64,000 nt of DNA from Mycobacterium mantenii (GTDB lineage Bacteria; Actinomycetota; Actinomycetes; Mycobacteriales; Mycobacteriaceae), in NCBI RefSeq assembly GCF_010731775.1, contig NZ_AP022590.1:1240001-1304000 (forward strand), read 5' to 3'. Below the pieces are notes generated by a model that was not told the origin of the DNA, did not search any database, and saw nothing but the letters and a program-made list of their open reading frames with translations. The position numbers and the translations under genes were made by a program. Within the stretch, counting starts at the first letter, position 1. Each line of letters begins with the position of its first letter. Below are positions 10,815 to 19,932 of this stretch, one piece after another.

Positions 10815-11138
10815 ATGAAACGACTGCTCGCACTACTCGGTATTTCCGCGATGATCGGCCTTGCCGCACCGGCGCACGCCGGTCCTCCACCGGTGCCGGA
10901 TGGCGACGACGGTGGCTTCGTGGCCGCACTGCAGCAGGCCGGCTTCAGCTTCAACAGCCCGGGTTCGGCCGTCGCCGCCGGCAGGGCGGTATGTTCCTGC
11001 CTGAACAACGGCGAATCCGGCCTGGAGCTGGTCCACGACGTGAAAACCCACAATCCCGGGATGGACATGGAGATGGCCTCGAATTTCGCGTTGATTTCCG
11101 CGAAGTTCTACTGCCCCCAACAGCTCTCCAAGGCCTGA
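10815..11138 (+). CDS. Small secreted DUF732 protein
   Basis: A 107-residue protein with a cleavable signal peptide (MKRLLALLGISAMIGLAAPAHA, cleavage near residue 22) and a mature DUF732 domain. The domain includes GFVAALQQAGF, a Cys pair near residues 57-59 and a C-terminal FYCPQQL. Mycobacterial DUF732 proteins (for example Rv1804c and Rv1810 in this part of M. tuberculosis) are small exported proteins of unknown function. The ATG at 10815 fits the signal peptide; an in-frame GTG one codon earlier is an alternative. Confidence 0.82.
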   Translation: MKRLLALLGISAMIGLAAPAHAGPPPVPDGDDGGFVAALQQAGFSFNSPGSAVAAGRAVCSCLNNGESGLELVHDVKTHNPGMDMEMASNFALISAKFYCPQQLSKA

Positions 11139-11257
11139 TCCGCGGTCGGGGTGGCGACCGTGCCGGTCGGTGAACTCGAATGCCCTGCCGCTCAACATAT
11201 CTGCGGGACGCCAGCGAGTACTGCGGACATCGGCGCGGCGTGCGACAATCACGAGTT

Positions 11258-11581
11258 ATGAGACTGCAGCTGGCGCTTAGCGTTGCGGTTTCGGCCGCGA
11301 TAGGCCTTGCCCCGCTCGCACATGGTGACCCGGGGACAGCCGGCGGCGATGAAACCGGCTTCCTCGCGTCACTGCGGAGTGCGGGGATCACCTACTCGAC
11401 CCCCGACGGGGCGATCAAGTTCGCCAAGGCGGTCTGCGTCTCCCTGGGCAACGGCGAGGTCGGCCCTCAAATGGTCGACGAACTGAAGAGCGAAAACCCC
11501 GGACTCACCAACGATCACGCAACATCGTTCTTGGCGATCGCAGCGAAATACTACTGCCCGCAGCAACTTAACAGAAGGTAG
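11258..11581 (+). CDS. Small secreted DUF732 protein, paralogue of the preceding gene
   Basis: A 107-residue exported protein with a signal peptide (about residues 1-23, ending AHG) and a DUF732 domain with GFLASLRSAGI, a conserved Cys near residue 60, and the C-terminal YYCPQQL shared with the gene at 10815. The two form a tandem pair separated by about 120 nt. The start is placed at the ATG giving a proper signal peptide; upstream in-frame codons encode no hydrophobic sequence. Function is unknown. Confidence 0.82.
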   Translation: MRLQLALSVAVSAAIGLAPLAHGDPGTAGGDETGFLASLRSAGITYSTPDGAIKFAKAVCVSLGNGEVGPQMVDELKSENPGLTNDHATSFLAIAAKYYCPQQLNRR

Positions 11582-11813
11582 CCCGGAGCTGGCCGGCCTA
11601 CACGACCGTTCATCGGGTGGCCACGGCGCAACCAGTCGACTGCCCGCAAGTTTCGGCCGGGTGGCCGCCCCGTGCTCGATTTGGCCTTGGTCCATCTACC
11701 GTTTACCTCCACGTGGTTAGCTGCGCCGGCGGGACCACGCCGTGCCCGCAACCGCAATCTGCTGGCGCGGCCGGGGGATACTCGACAGCGAGACCGGGGG
11801 AAGGAGTGGGCCG

Positions 11814-12530
11814 TTGGAGACGCTGAGCGCTCTCGATTTCGTGCTCCGACTGGGCGTCGGAGTGGGGTGCGGCGCGCTCATCGGTCTGGAGCGGCAGTGG
11901 CGGGCGCGTCGGGCTGGCTTGCGCACCAACGCGCTCGTTGCCGGGGGCGCGACGCTGTTCGTCCTCTACGCCGCGGCCACCTCCGACACCAGCCCGACCC
12001 GGGTCGCCTCCTATGTCGTCTCCGGTATCGGGTTCCTGGGCGGTGGCGTGATCCTGCGCGAGGGCGTCAATGTCCGCGGGCTCAACACGGCCGCCACCTT
12101 GTGGTGCTCGGCGGCGATCGGCGTGCTGGCAGCTTCGGGGCATCTGGTGTTCGCGCTGATCGGCACCGGTACCGTCATCGGCATTCATCTGCTGGGGCGT
12201 CCACTCGGCCGGCTGATCGACCGCGACAACAGCGCCGAAGAAGACGAGAGCCTCGTGCCCTATCTCGTGCAGGTGGTCTGCCGTTCGAAGCATGAGAAGT
12301 ACGCGCGGGCCCAGATCGTCCAGCACGCCGGCAGCAATGACATCACACTTCGCGGAATCCACACCGGCAGCGCGGCCGACGACGAGGTCACGCTGACCGC
12401 CCACTTGCTCATGAACGGCGACGCCACCGCCCGGCTGGAGCGCCTGGTGGCCGAACTATCGCTGCTGCCAGGCGTCCGCGCAGTGCAGTGGTATGCCGGC
12501 GACGAGGTGCAGTCCGACGATCGCCGCTGA
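11814..12530 (+). CDS. mgtC: MgtC/SapB family membrane protein
   Basis: MgtC is an inner-membrane virulence factor needed for growth in macrophages and at low magnesium in M. tuberculosis (Rv1811). The 238-residue product has about four to five transmembrane helices in the first 135 residues, with the family signatures GLERQWRARRAGLRTNALV and GIGFLGGGVI, followed by a soluble ACT-like C-terminal domain (about 155-225). I place the start at TTG 11814, 8 nt after a GGAAGGAG ribosome-binding site, because the sequence from LETLSALDF aligns with the known N terminus. An upstream in-frame ATG at 11742 would add 24 unsupported residues. Confidence 0.9.
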   Translation: METLSALDFVLRLGVGVGCGALIGLERQWRARRAGLRTNALVAGGATLFVLYAAATSDTSPTRVASYVVSGIGFLGGGVILREGVNVRGLNTAATLWCSAAIGVLAASGHLVFALIGTGTVIGIHLLGRPLGRLIDRDNSAEEDESLVPYLVQVVCRSKHEKYARAQIVQHAGSNDITLRGIHTGSAADDEVTLTAHLLMNGDATARLERLVAELSLLPGVRAVQWYAGDEVQSDDRR

Positions 12531-12664
12531 GACGGGCGTCCGTTTCCGAGGCGGCGTGCTTGCGTCGGGCGCGGGCTCGCGTGAATCACGCGCATCGAAC
12601 TTTGAAGATCTTCACAGCTTGCTAGCGGCAGAGCCTAAGGGTCGGGTCGTAACGTCATGCCATT

Positions 12665-13126
12665 GTGGGGCTTTGGGACGCTTCTACGAATAGACCATGG
12701 CGGTTGACCGTCGGCTTCGTCGTCGTACTGAGCGTATTCATTGCCGTGATCGTCGGGTCCTCATTGCGTCCCCAATTAGTCGCTGCCGCAATGCCGGAGC
12801 CCGCGGCGTGGACCCATCGGGATTATGCTGTCGACGCGCACGCCGACCGGCTGCAACCTGGTAATGACATCCGCCTTGCCAACGATCGGGAGCACGGCTT
12901 CGCGCCAGGCTCCGTACCGGCGAATAAAAAGCCATTTCGCAACACGTGGATGACCCGGGATCGGCCGGTTGGTTGGATTCACTTATCGACTCAGTCGGGC
13001 TGGATGCTATTGCCGGTGTCGTTTGCGACAACGCGGTCAGCGCTGGGGGAAAACGCCAGGGCCGCAATGGAAGTCGGTTACGGCAGCCGAGATCGCTTGA
13101 TCCAGTTTTGCGTGCTTCGGTGCTGA
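12665..13126 (+). CDS. Hypothetical single-pass membrane or exported protein
   Basis: I do not recognise this 153-codon open frame. It starts with GTG and encodes a hydrophobic segment at about residues 16-36 (LTVGFVVVLSVFIAVIVG), then a polar region with no motif I can name, ending in two Cys (FCVLRC). The positive residues before the hydrophobic stretch fit a signal anchor. The ribosome-binding site is weak, base composition is lower in GC than in its neighbours, and the frame is not conserved in the M. tuberculosis order as I know it. It could be a decayed gene. The flanks (12531-12664 and 13127-13388) show nothing else I can identify. Confidence 0.35.
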   Translation: MGLWDASTNRPWRLTVGFVVVLSVFIAVIVGSSLRPQLVAAAMPEPAAWTHRDYAVDAHADRLQPGNDIRLANDREHGFAPGSVPANKKPFRNTWMTRDRPVGWIHLSTQSGWMLLPVSFATTRSALGENARAAMEVGYGSRDRLIQFCVLRC

Positions 13127-13163
13127 GAGGTCAGCGGTCCGTCGTCGGGCCTTGAGCGCCTGA

Positions 13164-14672
<1,509 letters not shown>

Positions 14673-14682
14673 TCTTACCTGT

Positions 14683-15627
14683 GTGAGTGCCCTGTCAGGC
14701 GTCTTGTCCACGCTGCCGCCGCAGATGCGGGACCCGGTGCTGTTCGCCATCCCGTTCTTCCTCCTGCTGCTGACCCTCGAATGGACCGCGGCTCGCAAGC
14801 TGGAACGCCTTACGGCCGAGGCCGCCGACTCGGCGCGGCCCGCGTCGGGGACGCACCTCACCCGTGACTCGGTGGCGAGCATCTCGATGGGGCTGGTGTC
14901 GGTGGCCACCACCGCCGGCTGGAAGACGCTGGCGTTGTTCGGCTATGCCGCGATCTATGCCTACCTGGCGCCCTGGCACCTGTCGCCCACCCACTGGTAC
15001 ACCTGGGTCATCGCGATTCTCGGAGTGGATCTGCTCTACTACGCCTATCACCGGATCGCGCACCGGGTGCGATTGATCTGGGCGACGCACCAGGCCCATC
15101 ACTCCAGCGAGTACTACAACTTCGCCACCGCGCTGCGCCAGAAGTGGAACAACAGCGGCGAGATCTTGATGTGGATTCCGTTGCCGCTGTTGGGGATTCC
15201 GCCATGGATGGTGTTCTTCAGTTTCTCGCTGAACCTGATCTACCAGTTCTGGATCCACACCGAGCGCATCGACAAGCTGCCCCGACCGTTCGAGTTCCTG
15301 TTGAACACACCGTCGCATCACCGGGTGCACCACGGCATGGACCAGGTGTATCTCGACAAGAACTACGGCGGTATCTTCATCGTCTGGGATCGGCTGTTCG
15401 GAAGCTTCCAGGCCGAGCTGTTCCGGCCCAATTACGGCCTCACCAAGCGCGTGGACACGTTCAACATCTGGACGTTGCAGACCCACGAATACGTCGCGAT
15501 CGCCCGCGACTGGCGATCGGCGACGCGCCTGCGTGACCGGCTGGGTTACGTGTTCGGCCCGCCCGGCTGGCTGCCGCGAACGGCCCGTGCAACGAACCCC
15601 GCCACCCCGGTCGTGACCTCGCTGTAA
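14683..15627 (+). CDS. erg3: Sterol desaturase-like membrane di-iron enzyme (Erg3/fatty acid hydroxylase superfamily)
   Basis: Orthologue of M. tuberculosis Rv1814 (annotated Erg3, membrane-bound C-5 sterol desaturase). The roughly 314-residue protein has several transmembrane helices and the three histidine clusters of the superfamily, HRIAH, HQAHH and HRVHH, which bind the di-iron centre. True sterol substrates are doubtful in mycobacteria, so the reaction is best described as lipid desaturation or hydroxylation. GTG 14683 begins 10 nt after the P450 stop; ATG 14725 is an alternative and gives the start I recall for Rv1814. The adjacent P450 on the same strand suggests a shared lipid-modifying role (inference). 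Confidence 0.85.
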   Translation: MSALSGVLSTLPPQMRDPVLFAIPFFLLLLTLEWTAARKLERLTAEAADSARPASGTHLTRDSVASISMGLVSVATTAGWKTLALFGYAAIYAYLAPWHLSPTHWYTWVIAILGVDLLYYAYHRIAHRVRLIWATHQAHHSSEYYNFATALRQKWNNSGEILMWIPLPLLGIPPWMVFFSFSLNLIYQFWIHTERIDKLPRPFEFLLNTPSHHRVHHGMDQVYLDKNYGGIFIVWDRLFGSFQAELFRPNYGLTKRVDTFNIWTLQTHEYVAIARDWRSATRLRDRLGYVFGPPGWLPRTARATNPATPVVTSL

Positions 15628-15719
15628 CATTTGCCCCGGCCGGCGCGAAAACCTGAGCGTGGAGGGGGTACGCCGTAGCCTCACCCTCCCGTCGGTATCG
15701 GCCCGATGGATCGGAGTTC

Positions 15720-16400
15720 ATGGTGCATCGTCGTCTGGCAACGCGCACGTTCGCCGCGTCGACCACTGTCGCCGCGCTCGCCTCCTTGCTGCCGGCTGCG
15801 CCGGCCAGAGCCGACGTCGTGGTGTATCCGGGCATGGAGATACGCCAGGACAACCGCGTCTGCACGCTGGGATACGTCGACCCTAGCCTGAAGATCGCGT
15901 TCACCGCTGGACACTGCCGCGGCGGGGGCGGTGTGGTGACGGACCGGGGCGGTACCGTGATCGGCCGGATGGCGGCCTTCCGCGACAACACCCCCAGCGG
16001 GACCACCGTGTCCACCAGCCAGGTGATCAGCGATTACGAAGCGATCGTGCTGGACAACAGCGTCATGGCGAACAACATCCTGCCGGGCGGTCGCCCGCTG
16101 GTCTCGGACCCGGGCCTCGCGCTCGCGCCCGGGCAGCCGGTCTGCCATTTCGGCGTGATCACCGGCGAAACCTGCGGCACGGTGGAGAGCGTGAACAACG
16201 GCTGGTTCACCATGTCGCACGGCGTGCAAAGTCACAACGGCGACTCGGGTGGCCCGGTGTACCTGGCGCCCAACGGCGGCCCGGGACAGCTCGTCGGGAT
16301 CTTCAACAGCGTCTGGGGTGATTTCCCGGCCGCGGTGTCGTGGGGGGCCACGTCCCAAGAGGTTCGCGAGGACCTCGGGGTGCGCGACAACGCGCACTAG
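15720..16400 (+). CDS. Secreted trypsin-like (S1) serine protease
   Basis: Orthologue of Rv1815. The 226-residue protein has a signal peptide (cleavage near residue 31, PARA) and a chymotrypsin-fold domain with the catalytic His in FTAGHC (H65), an Asp candidate in SDYEAIVLD and the nucleophile in NGDSGGPV (S176). Cys pairs around H65 and in CHF/ETCG may form disulfides outside the cell. It is a complete, small S1 protease. It converges with the nitroreductase gene. The last codons and stop are followed by a near-immediate 29-bp duplicate of themselves. Confidence 0.85.
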   Translation: MVHRRLATRTFAASTTVAALASLLPAAPARADVVVYPGMEIRQDNRVCTLGYVDPSLKIAFTAGHCRGGGGVVTDRGGTVIGRMAAFRDNTPSGTTVSTSQVISDYEAIVLDNSVMANNILPGGRPLVSDPGLALAPGQPVCHFGVITGETCGTVESVNNGWFTMSHGVQSHNGDSGGPVYLAPNGGPGQLVGIFNSVWGDFPAAVSWGATSQEVREDLGVRDNAH

Positions 16401-16435
16401 GGACATGGGGTGCGCGACAACGCGCACTAGGGACA
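16377..16435. repeat. Tandem duplication of a gene 3' end (29 bp, period 30)
   Basis: The 29 bases at 16377-16405, which hold the last eight codons region, the TAG stop and five further bases of the S1 protease gene, recur exactly at 16407-16435 after a single T. The second copy lies between two convergent genes and is untranslated. Confidence 0.95.
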
Positions 16436-16436
16436 G

Positions 16437-16892
16437 TCAGCCCGCCGCGTCTGCTGGGGTCAGCGCGAACACCGGAATCGTGGGCGCGACAGCGCGGAGC
16501 TCCTCGGCGCTGCTGTCCGGGGTCAACCCGCCGACGTAATCCTTGACCTGCCAGTACCACCTGGCCAGATAACGCCTCAACAACTCGGGTTTGGCCGCGT
16601 CGTCGACCTCGCTGGCCCGCACGCGTCGCCGGTGCCAGCGTGGGCCCACCTCCACGACGGCCGTGGCCCGGACATTTCGCGCCCACTGGGTGTTGCCGCG
16701 CGGCGAGACCAGGTAGTCCACACCGTCCACGGTGAGCAGGTTGATCACCACCGCGCGTGGCTTTCCGGTCTTGCGGCCGCGGACGCGCAGCGCCCGGGTT
16801 CCGGCGATGCTGATCCCCGCCTCGGCAAGCCAGCGGATCACCTCGTTGGCTGCCCGGGCGGCCCGGTTCGGCTCCTCGTATCGCGTGGACAT
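16437..16892 (-). CDS. Deazaflavin (F420)-dependent nitroreductase family protein (Ddn-like)
   Basis: A 151-residue protein of the DUF385/Ddn family of F420-H2-dependent reductases. The family fold is indicated by the block GTRALRVRGRKTGKPR, followed by VDGVDYLVSPRG and TQWARNVRA, which forms the cofactor-binding split barrel. Members reduce quinones or other conjugated substrates; the substrate here is unknown. The ATG at 16892 starts MSTRYEEPN and is preferred over an upstream in-frame codon in the regulatory region. It is divergent from a TetR gene, with a palindromic operator between them, so it is probably that regulator's target. Confidence 0.82.
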   Translation of the reverse strand: MSTRYEEPNRAARAANEVIRWLAEAGISIAGTRALRVRGRKTGKPRAVVINLLTVDGVDYLVSPRGNTQWARNVRATAVVEVGPRWHRRRVRASEVDDAAKPELLRRYLARWYWQVKDYVGGLTPDSSAEELRAVAPTIPVFALTPADAAG

Positions 16893-16926
16893 GATGCGAC
16901 CCCTTAGCGAATCTTGGTCAAATTTA

Positions 16927-16943
16927 AGAGAGCAGTGCTCTCT
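16927..16943. promoter_or_regulatory. Palindromic operator for the adjacent TetR regulator
   Basis: AGAGAGCAGTGCTCTCT is a perfect 8-bp inverted repeat around one central base. It lies between the divergent Ddn-like gene (start 16892) and the TetR gene (start 17015). Palindromes of the AGAGCA-N-TGCTCT type are common TetR operators, so autoregulation and control of the nitroreductase are likely. Confidence 0.75.
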
Positions 16944-17014
16944 GAGGGGAACACGCTGCCACAACTCGCTACGGAAAGCAAGAGCGGTGTTCTCGGTTGT
17001 GCCAGACTAGCCGC

Positions 17015-17701
17015 GTGGGCAAACGCCAGGAATCGCGGGAGCAGATCGAGGCACGAATCATCGAACTCGGCCGCCGCCAGCTGGTGGAGCGCGGCGCGGC
17101 CGGCTTGTCGGTGCGGGCCATCGCCCGCGACCTGGGCATGGTGTCCTCGGCGGTGTACCGCTACGTGTCCAGCCGTGACGAACTGCTGACCTTGCTGCTG
17201 GTGGACGCCTATTCCGGCCTGGCCGACACCGTGGAGCGCGCCCGCGAAACCGTCGGGGACCTGTGGAGCGACGATGTCATCGCGATCGCGCGGGCGACGC
17301 GGGAATGGGCCGTCGCGCACCCGGCGCGCTGGGCCCTGCTGTACGGCAGTCCCGTGCCCGGATATCACGCACCGCCCGAGCGCACGGTGGCAGTGGGCAC
17401 CCGGGTGGTGGCGGCGCTGTTCGACGCGGTGGCCGCCGGAATCGCCACAGGCGATATCCGTCTCACGAATGACCCTGCGCCGCAGCCGATGTCATCGGAC
17501 TTCGAGCGGATTCGCCACGAATTCGGGTTCCCCGGTGACGACCAGGTCCTCGCCAAGTGCTTTTTGCTGTGGGCGGGGGTGCTGGGGGCCATCAGCCTCG
17601 AGGTGTTCGGGCAATACGGCGCCGATACCCTGACCGATCCGGAAGCCGTCTTCGATGCCCAACTACGGATGCTGGTGGACGTGCTGAGCCAGCACCGGTG
17701 A
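17015..17701 (+). CDS. TetR family transcriptional regulator (Rv1816-like)
   Basis: A 228-residue TetR-type repressor orthologous to Rv1816. The N-terminal helix-turn-helix is clear (GLSVRAIARDLGMVSSAVYRYV, about residues 30-52) and is followed by a helical ligand domain with the segment WALLYGSPVPGYHAP. The start is placed at GTG 17015; a TTG at 16997 would add six residues and corresponds to the start I recall for Rv1816. It is divergent from the nitroreductase gene and a perfect palindrome sits in the shared upstream region. The ligand is unknown. Confidence 0.88.
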   Translation: MGKRQESREQIEARIIELGRRQLVERGAAGLSVRAIARDLGMVSSAVYRYVSSRDELLTLLLVDAYSGLADTVERARETVGDLWSDDVIAIARATREWAVAHPARWALLYGSPVPGYHAPPERTVAVGTRVVAALFDAVAAGIATGDIRLTNDPAPQPMSSDFERIRHEFGFPGDDQVLAKCFLLWAGVLGAISLEVFGQYGADTLTDPEAVFDAQLRMLVDVLSQHR

Positions 17702-17831
17702 GGGACCACGGCCGCGGACAGCCCGAATTAGAACGTGTTCACCCGGCACTCTGCCGTCCGGATGCGGACGGCATGGCAAAGTCGTGTGGGCACTTTCTGG
17801 CGGCCCGGCGGCTGGACTATTCTGCGAGACG

Positions 17832-18332
17832 ATGACGCTTCCCGTTGAATCGCCGACGCAGATTGCCTGGGTTACCGCGGACCTGAATGCCACCGAAACG
17901 GCTCTTACCGGCCTGTTAGGCGTGCGGAAGTGGGTGCGCATACCCGATGTGCACTTTGCTCCGGATGCGTGCAGCTACCGGGGCGAGCCCGCCGACTTCG
18001 TTGCCAGCATCTCGCTGAGCTACCTCGGCGACATGCAGTTGGAGCTGATCCAACCGGTTCGCGGGGAGAACATCTATAGTGACTTTCTGTCCGATTGCGG
18101 ACCGGGTCTGCACCACGTCTGCATGGAGGTCGACAGCCCCGAGCAACTCGAAGCGGCGGTGACCGAGGCCGCCGAGCGGGGCGCTGCGGTTGTGCAGCGA
18201 GGCGCGATGCCCGGCGGCATCCAGTTCGTGTACCTATCAGCGCCGCAGGCAGGCGTGCCGTATGTCGAGTTCGCGTACGTCGCGCCCGAAATGAGGGCGT
18301 TCTACGACTACATCAAACAGGAGCAGCGGTGA
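17832..18332 (+). CDS. VOC superfamily (glyoxalase-like) protein
   Basis: A 166-residue protein with the vicinal-oxygen-chelate fold: two babab halves, the first with TQIAWVTADLNATETALTG, the second with GPGLHHVCMEV and YLSAPQAGVPYVEFAY. The LELIQPVRGEN strand and HHVC supply typical metal ligands (Glu and His). Family members include epimerases, lyases and dioxygenases; the reaction here is unknown. It is followed by a flavin dehydrogenase of the ketosteroid-dehydrogenase type after 46 nt, so both may act on the same catabolic substrate. Confidence 0.8.
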   Translation: MTLPVESPTQIAWVTADLNATETALTGLLGVRKWVRIPDVHFAPDACSYRGEPADFVASISLSYLGDMQLELIQPVRGENIYSDFLSDCGPGLHHVCMEVDSPEQLEAAVTEAAERGAAVVQRGAMPGGIQFVYLSAPQAGVPYVEFAYVAPEMRAFYDYIKQEQR

Positions 18333-18381
18333 GCCGCAGCGACGATGCAGAGCGCAGCGATGAGAAGGAGTGGCGCCAATG
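18330..18381 (+). repeat. Mycobacterial interspersed element (MIRU-like) between two genes
   Basis: The stretch from the stop of the VOC gene to the next ATG has the core GCGACGATGCAGAGCGCAGC followed by GATGAGAAGGAG. This resembles the MIRU elements known from mycobacterial intergenic regions, where the ends overlap the stop and start codons of neighbours. A shorter relative occurs at 28073-28112. It also supplies the AAGGAG ribosome-binding site of the next gene. Confidence 0.6.
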
Positions 18382-19872
18382 AGCACGGAGATACCGGCAA
18401 CAGTCAGCGCGGATGGCGTGACCACATGGTCGGATGACGTCGACGTCGTGGTGATCGGGTTCGGCATCGCCGGCGGGTGTGCCGCGGTGAGCGCTGCCGC
18501 AGCCGGTGCGCGGGTGCTGGTGCTGGAACGCGCGGCCGCAGCAGGTGGCACCACTTCACTTGCGGGGGGCCACTTTTACCTCGGCGGCGGGACAGCGGTG
18601 CAGCAAGCGACCGGTCAAGAGGATTCCGTCGAGGAGATGTACAAGTACCTGGTCGCGGTGTCGCGCGAACCCGAACTCGACAAGATCCGCGCGTACTGCG
18701 ACGGCAGCGTCGAGCACTTCAATTGGCTGGAAGACTTGGGTTTTCAGTTCGAGCGCAGCTACTACCCGGGCAAGGTGGTCGTCCCGCCCGGCACCGAGGG
18801 GCTCAGCTACACCGGCAACGAGAAGGTCTGGCCCTTTTGCGAACAAGCCAAGCCGGCGCCGCGCGGACACTCGGTGCCGGTGCCCGGCGAATTGGGCGGC
18901 GCGAGCATGGTTGTCGACCTGCTGCTCAAACGCGCCGACGCCCTGGGCGTGCAAATCCGCTACGAGACCGGGGTGACCAACCTGGTCACCGACGACGACG
19001 GCGCCGTGGTCGGCGTCGCGTGGAAACACTTCACCGAGACCGGCGCCATCAAGGCCAAGTCCGTCATCATCGCGGCGGGCGGATTCGCGATGAACCCCGA
19101 GATGGTCGCCGAGCACACCCCCGCACTGGGCCAGCAGCGGCGTACCAAGCATCACGGCCTGGTGGCGCCCTACATTCTGGGCAATCCCAACGACGACGGG
19201 CTGGGCATCCGAATGGGCGTCTCGGCGGGTGGCGCGACCAAGAACATGGACGAATTGTTCATCACCGCGGCTGCCTATCCACCCGAGGTTTTGCTGACGG
19301 GCGTGATCGTAAACAAAGAGGGCAAGCGTTTCGTCGCCGAGGACTCCTACCACTCGCGCACTTCGGCTTTCGTGTTGGAACAGCCCGACCAGACGGCGTA
19401 CCTGATCGTCGACGAGGCGCACACCGAGATGCCCGCCATGCCGCTGATCCGCTTCCTCGACGGATACGAGACGATCGCGGAAATGGAAGCCGCACTTGGC
19501 ATTCCCGCGGGCAACCTGGCGGCCACGCTGGACCGTTACAACGAGCAAGCTGCCGCGGGCGAAGATCCCGATTTCCACAAGCAGCCGGAATTCCTTGCGC
19601 TACAAGACAACGGTCCCTGGGCGGTGTTCGACCTGTCGCTGGGGCGGGCGATGTATTCGGGATTCACCATCGGCGGACTTGCGGTGACGGTGGACGGCGA
19701 GGTGCAACGGGCCGACGGCACGGTGGTGCCCGGTTTGTACGCCGCCGGCGCGTGCGCGTCGAACCTCGCCCAGGATGGCAAGGGCTACGCGAGCGGAACG
19801 CAGCTGGGTGAGGGGTCGTTCTTCGGCCGCCGCGCCGGAGCGCATGCGGCCCGGCGGGCCGGGGGAGCGTAG
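18379..19872 (+). CDS. FAD-binding dehydrogenase, fumarate reductase/3-ketosteroid dehydrogenase type
   Basis: Orthologue of Rv1817. The 497-residue flavoprotein has an N-terminal FAD dinucleotide-binding motif (VVVIGFGIAGGCAAVSAAAAG, about residues 24-44, followed by LVLERA) and a C-terminal FAD segment (GLYAAGACASN, then YASGTQLGEGSFFGR). Between them lies a substrate domain as in 3-ketosteroid delta-1-dehydrogenases and fumarate reductases. Exact substrate unknown. ATG 18379 has an AAGGAG ribosome-binding site 8 nt upstream. The last codons and stop are duplicated just downstream. Confidence 0.88.
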   Translation: MSTEIPATVSADGVTTWSDDVDVVVIGFGIAGGCAAVSAAAAGARVLVLERAAAAGGTTSLAGGHFYLGGGTAVQQATGQEDSVEEMYKYLVAVSREPELDKIRAYCDGSVEHFNWLEDLGFQFERSYYPGKVVVPPGTEGLSYTGNEKVWPFCEQAKPAPRGHSVPVPGELGGASMVVDLLLKRADALGVQIRYETGVTNLVTDDDGAVVGVAWKHFTETGAIKAKSVIIAAGGFAMNPEMVAEHTPALGQQRRTKHHGLVAPYILGNPNDDGLGIRMGVSAGGATKNMDELFITAAAYPPEVLLTGVIVNKEGKRFVAEDSYHSRTSAFVLEQPDQTAYLIVDEAHTEMPAMPLIRFLDGYETIAEMEAALGIPAGNLAATLDRYNEQAAAGEDPDFHKQPEFLALQDNGPWAVFDLSLGRAMYSGFTIGGLAVTVDGEVQRADGTVVPGLYAAGACASNLAQDGKGYASGTQLGEGSFFGRRAGAHAARRAGGA

Positions 19873-19932
19873 GCGCGCCACCACACCGCGCCGGAGCGCA
19901 TGCGGCCCGGCGGGCCGGGGGAGCGTAGGCGC
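19830..19932. repeat. Direct repeat duplicating a gene 3' end (47 bp, period 56)
   Basis: Bases 19830-19876, covering the end of the flavin dehydrogenase gene with its TAG stop, are repeated exactly at 19886-19932. Nine bases separate the copies. The second copy ends at the last base of the stop codon of the convergent bacA gene. Confidence 0.95.

Noticed and set aside
12665..13126. Identity with the secreted protein Rv1813c
   Set aside because: It lies at the corresponding place, but strand, sequence and Cys pattern differ from Rv1813c as I know it.
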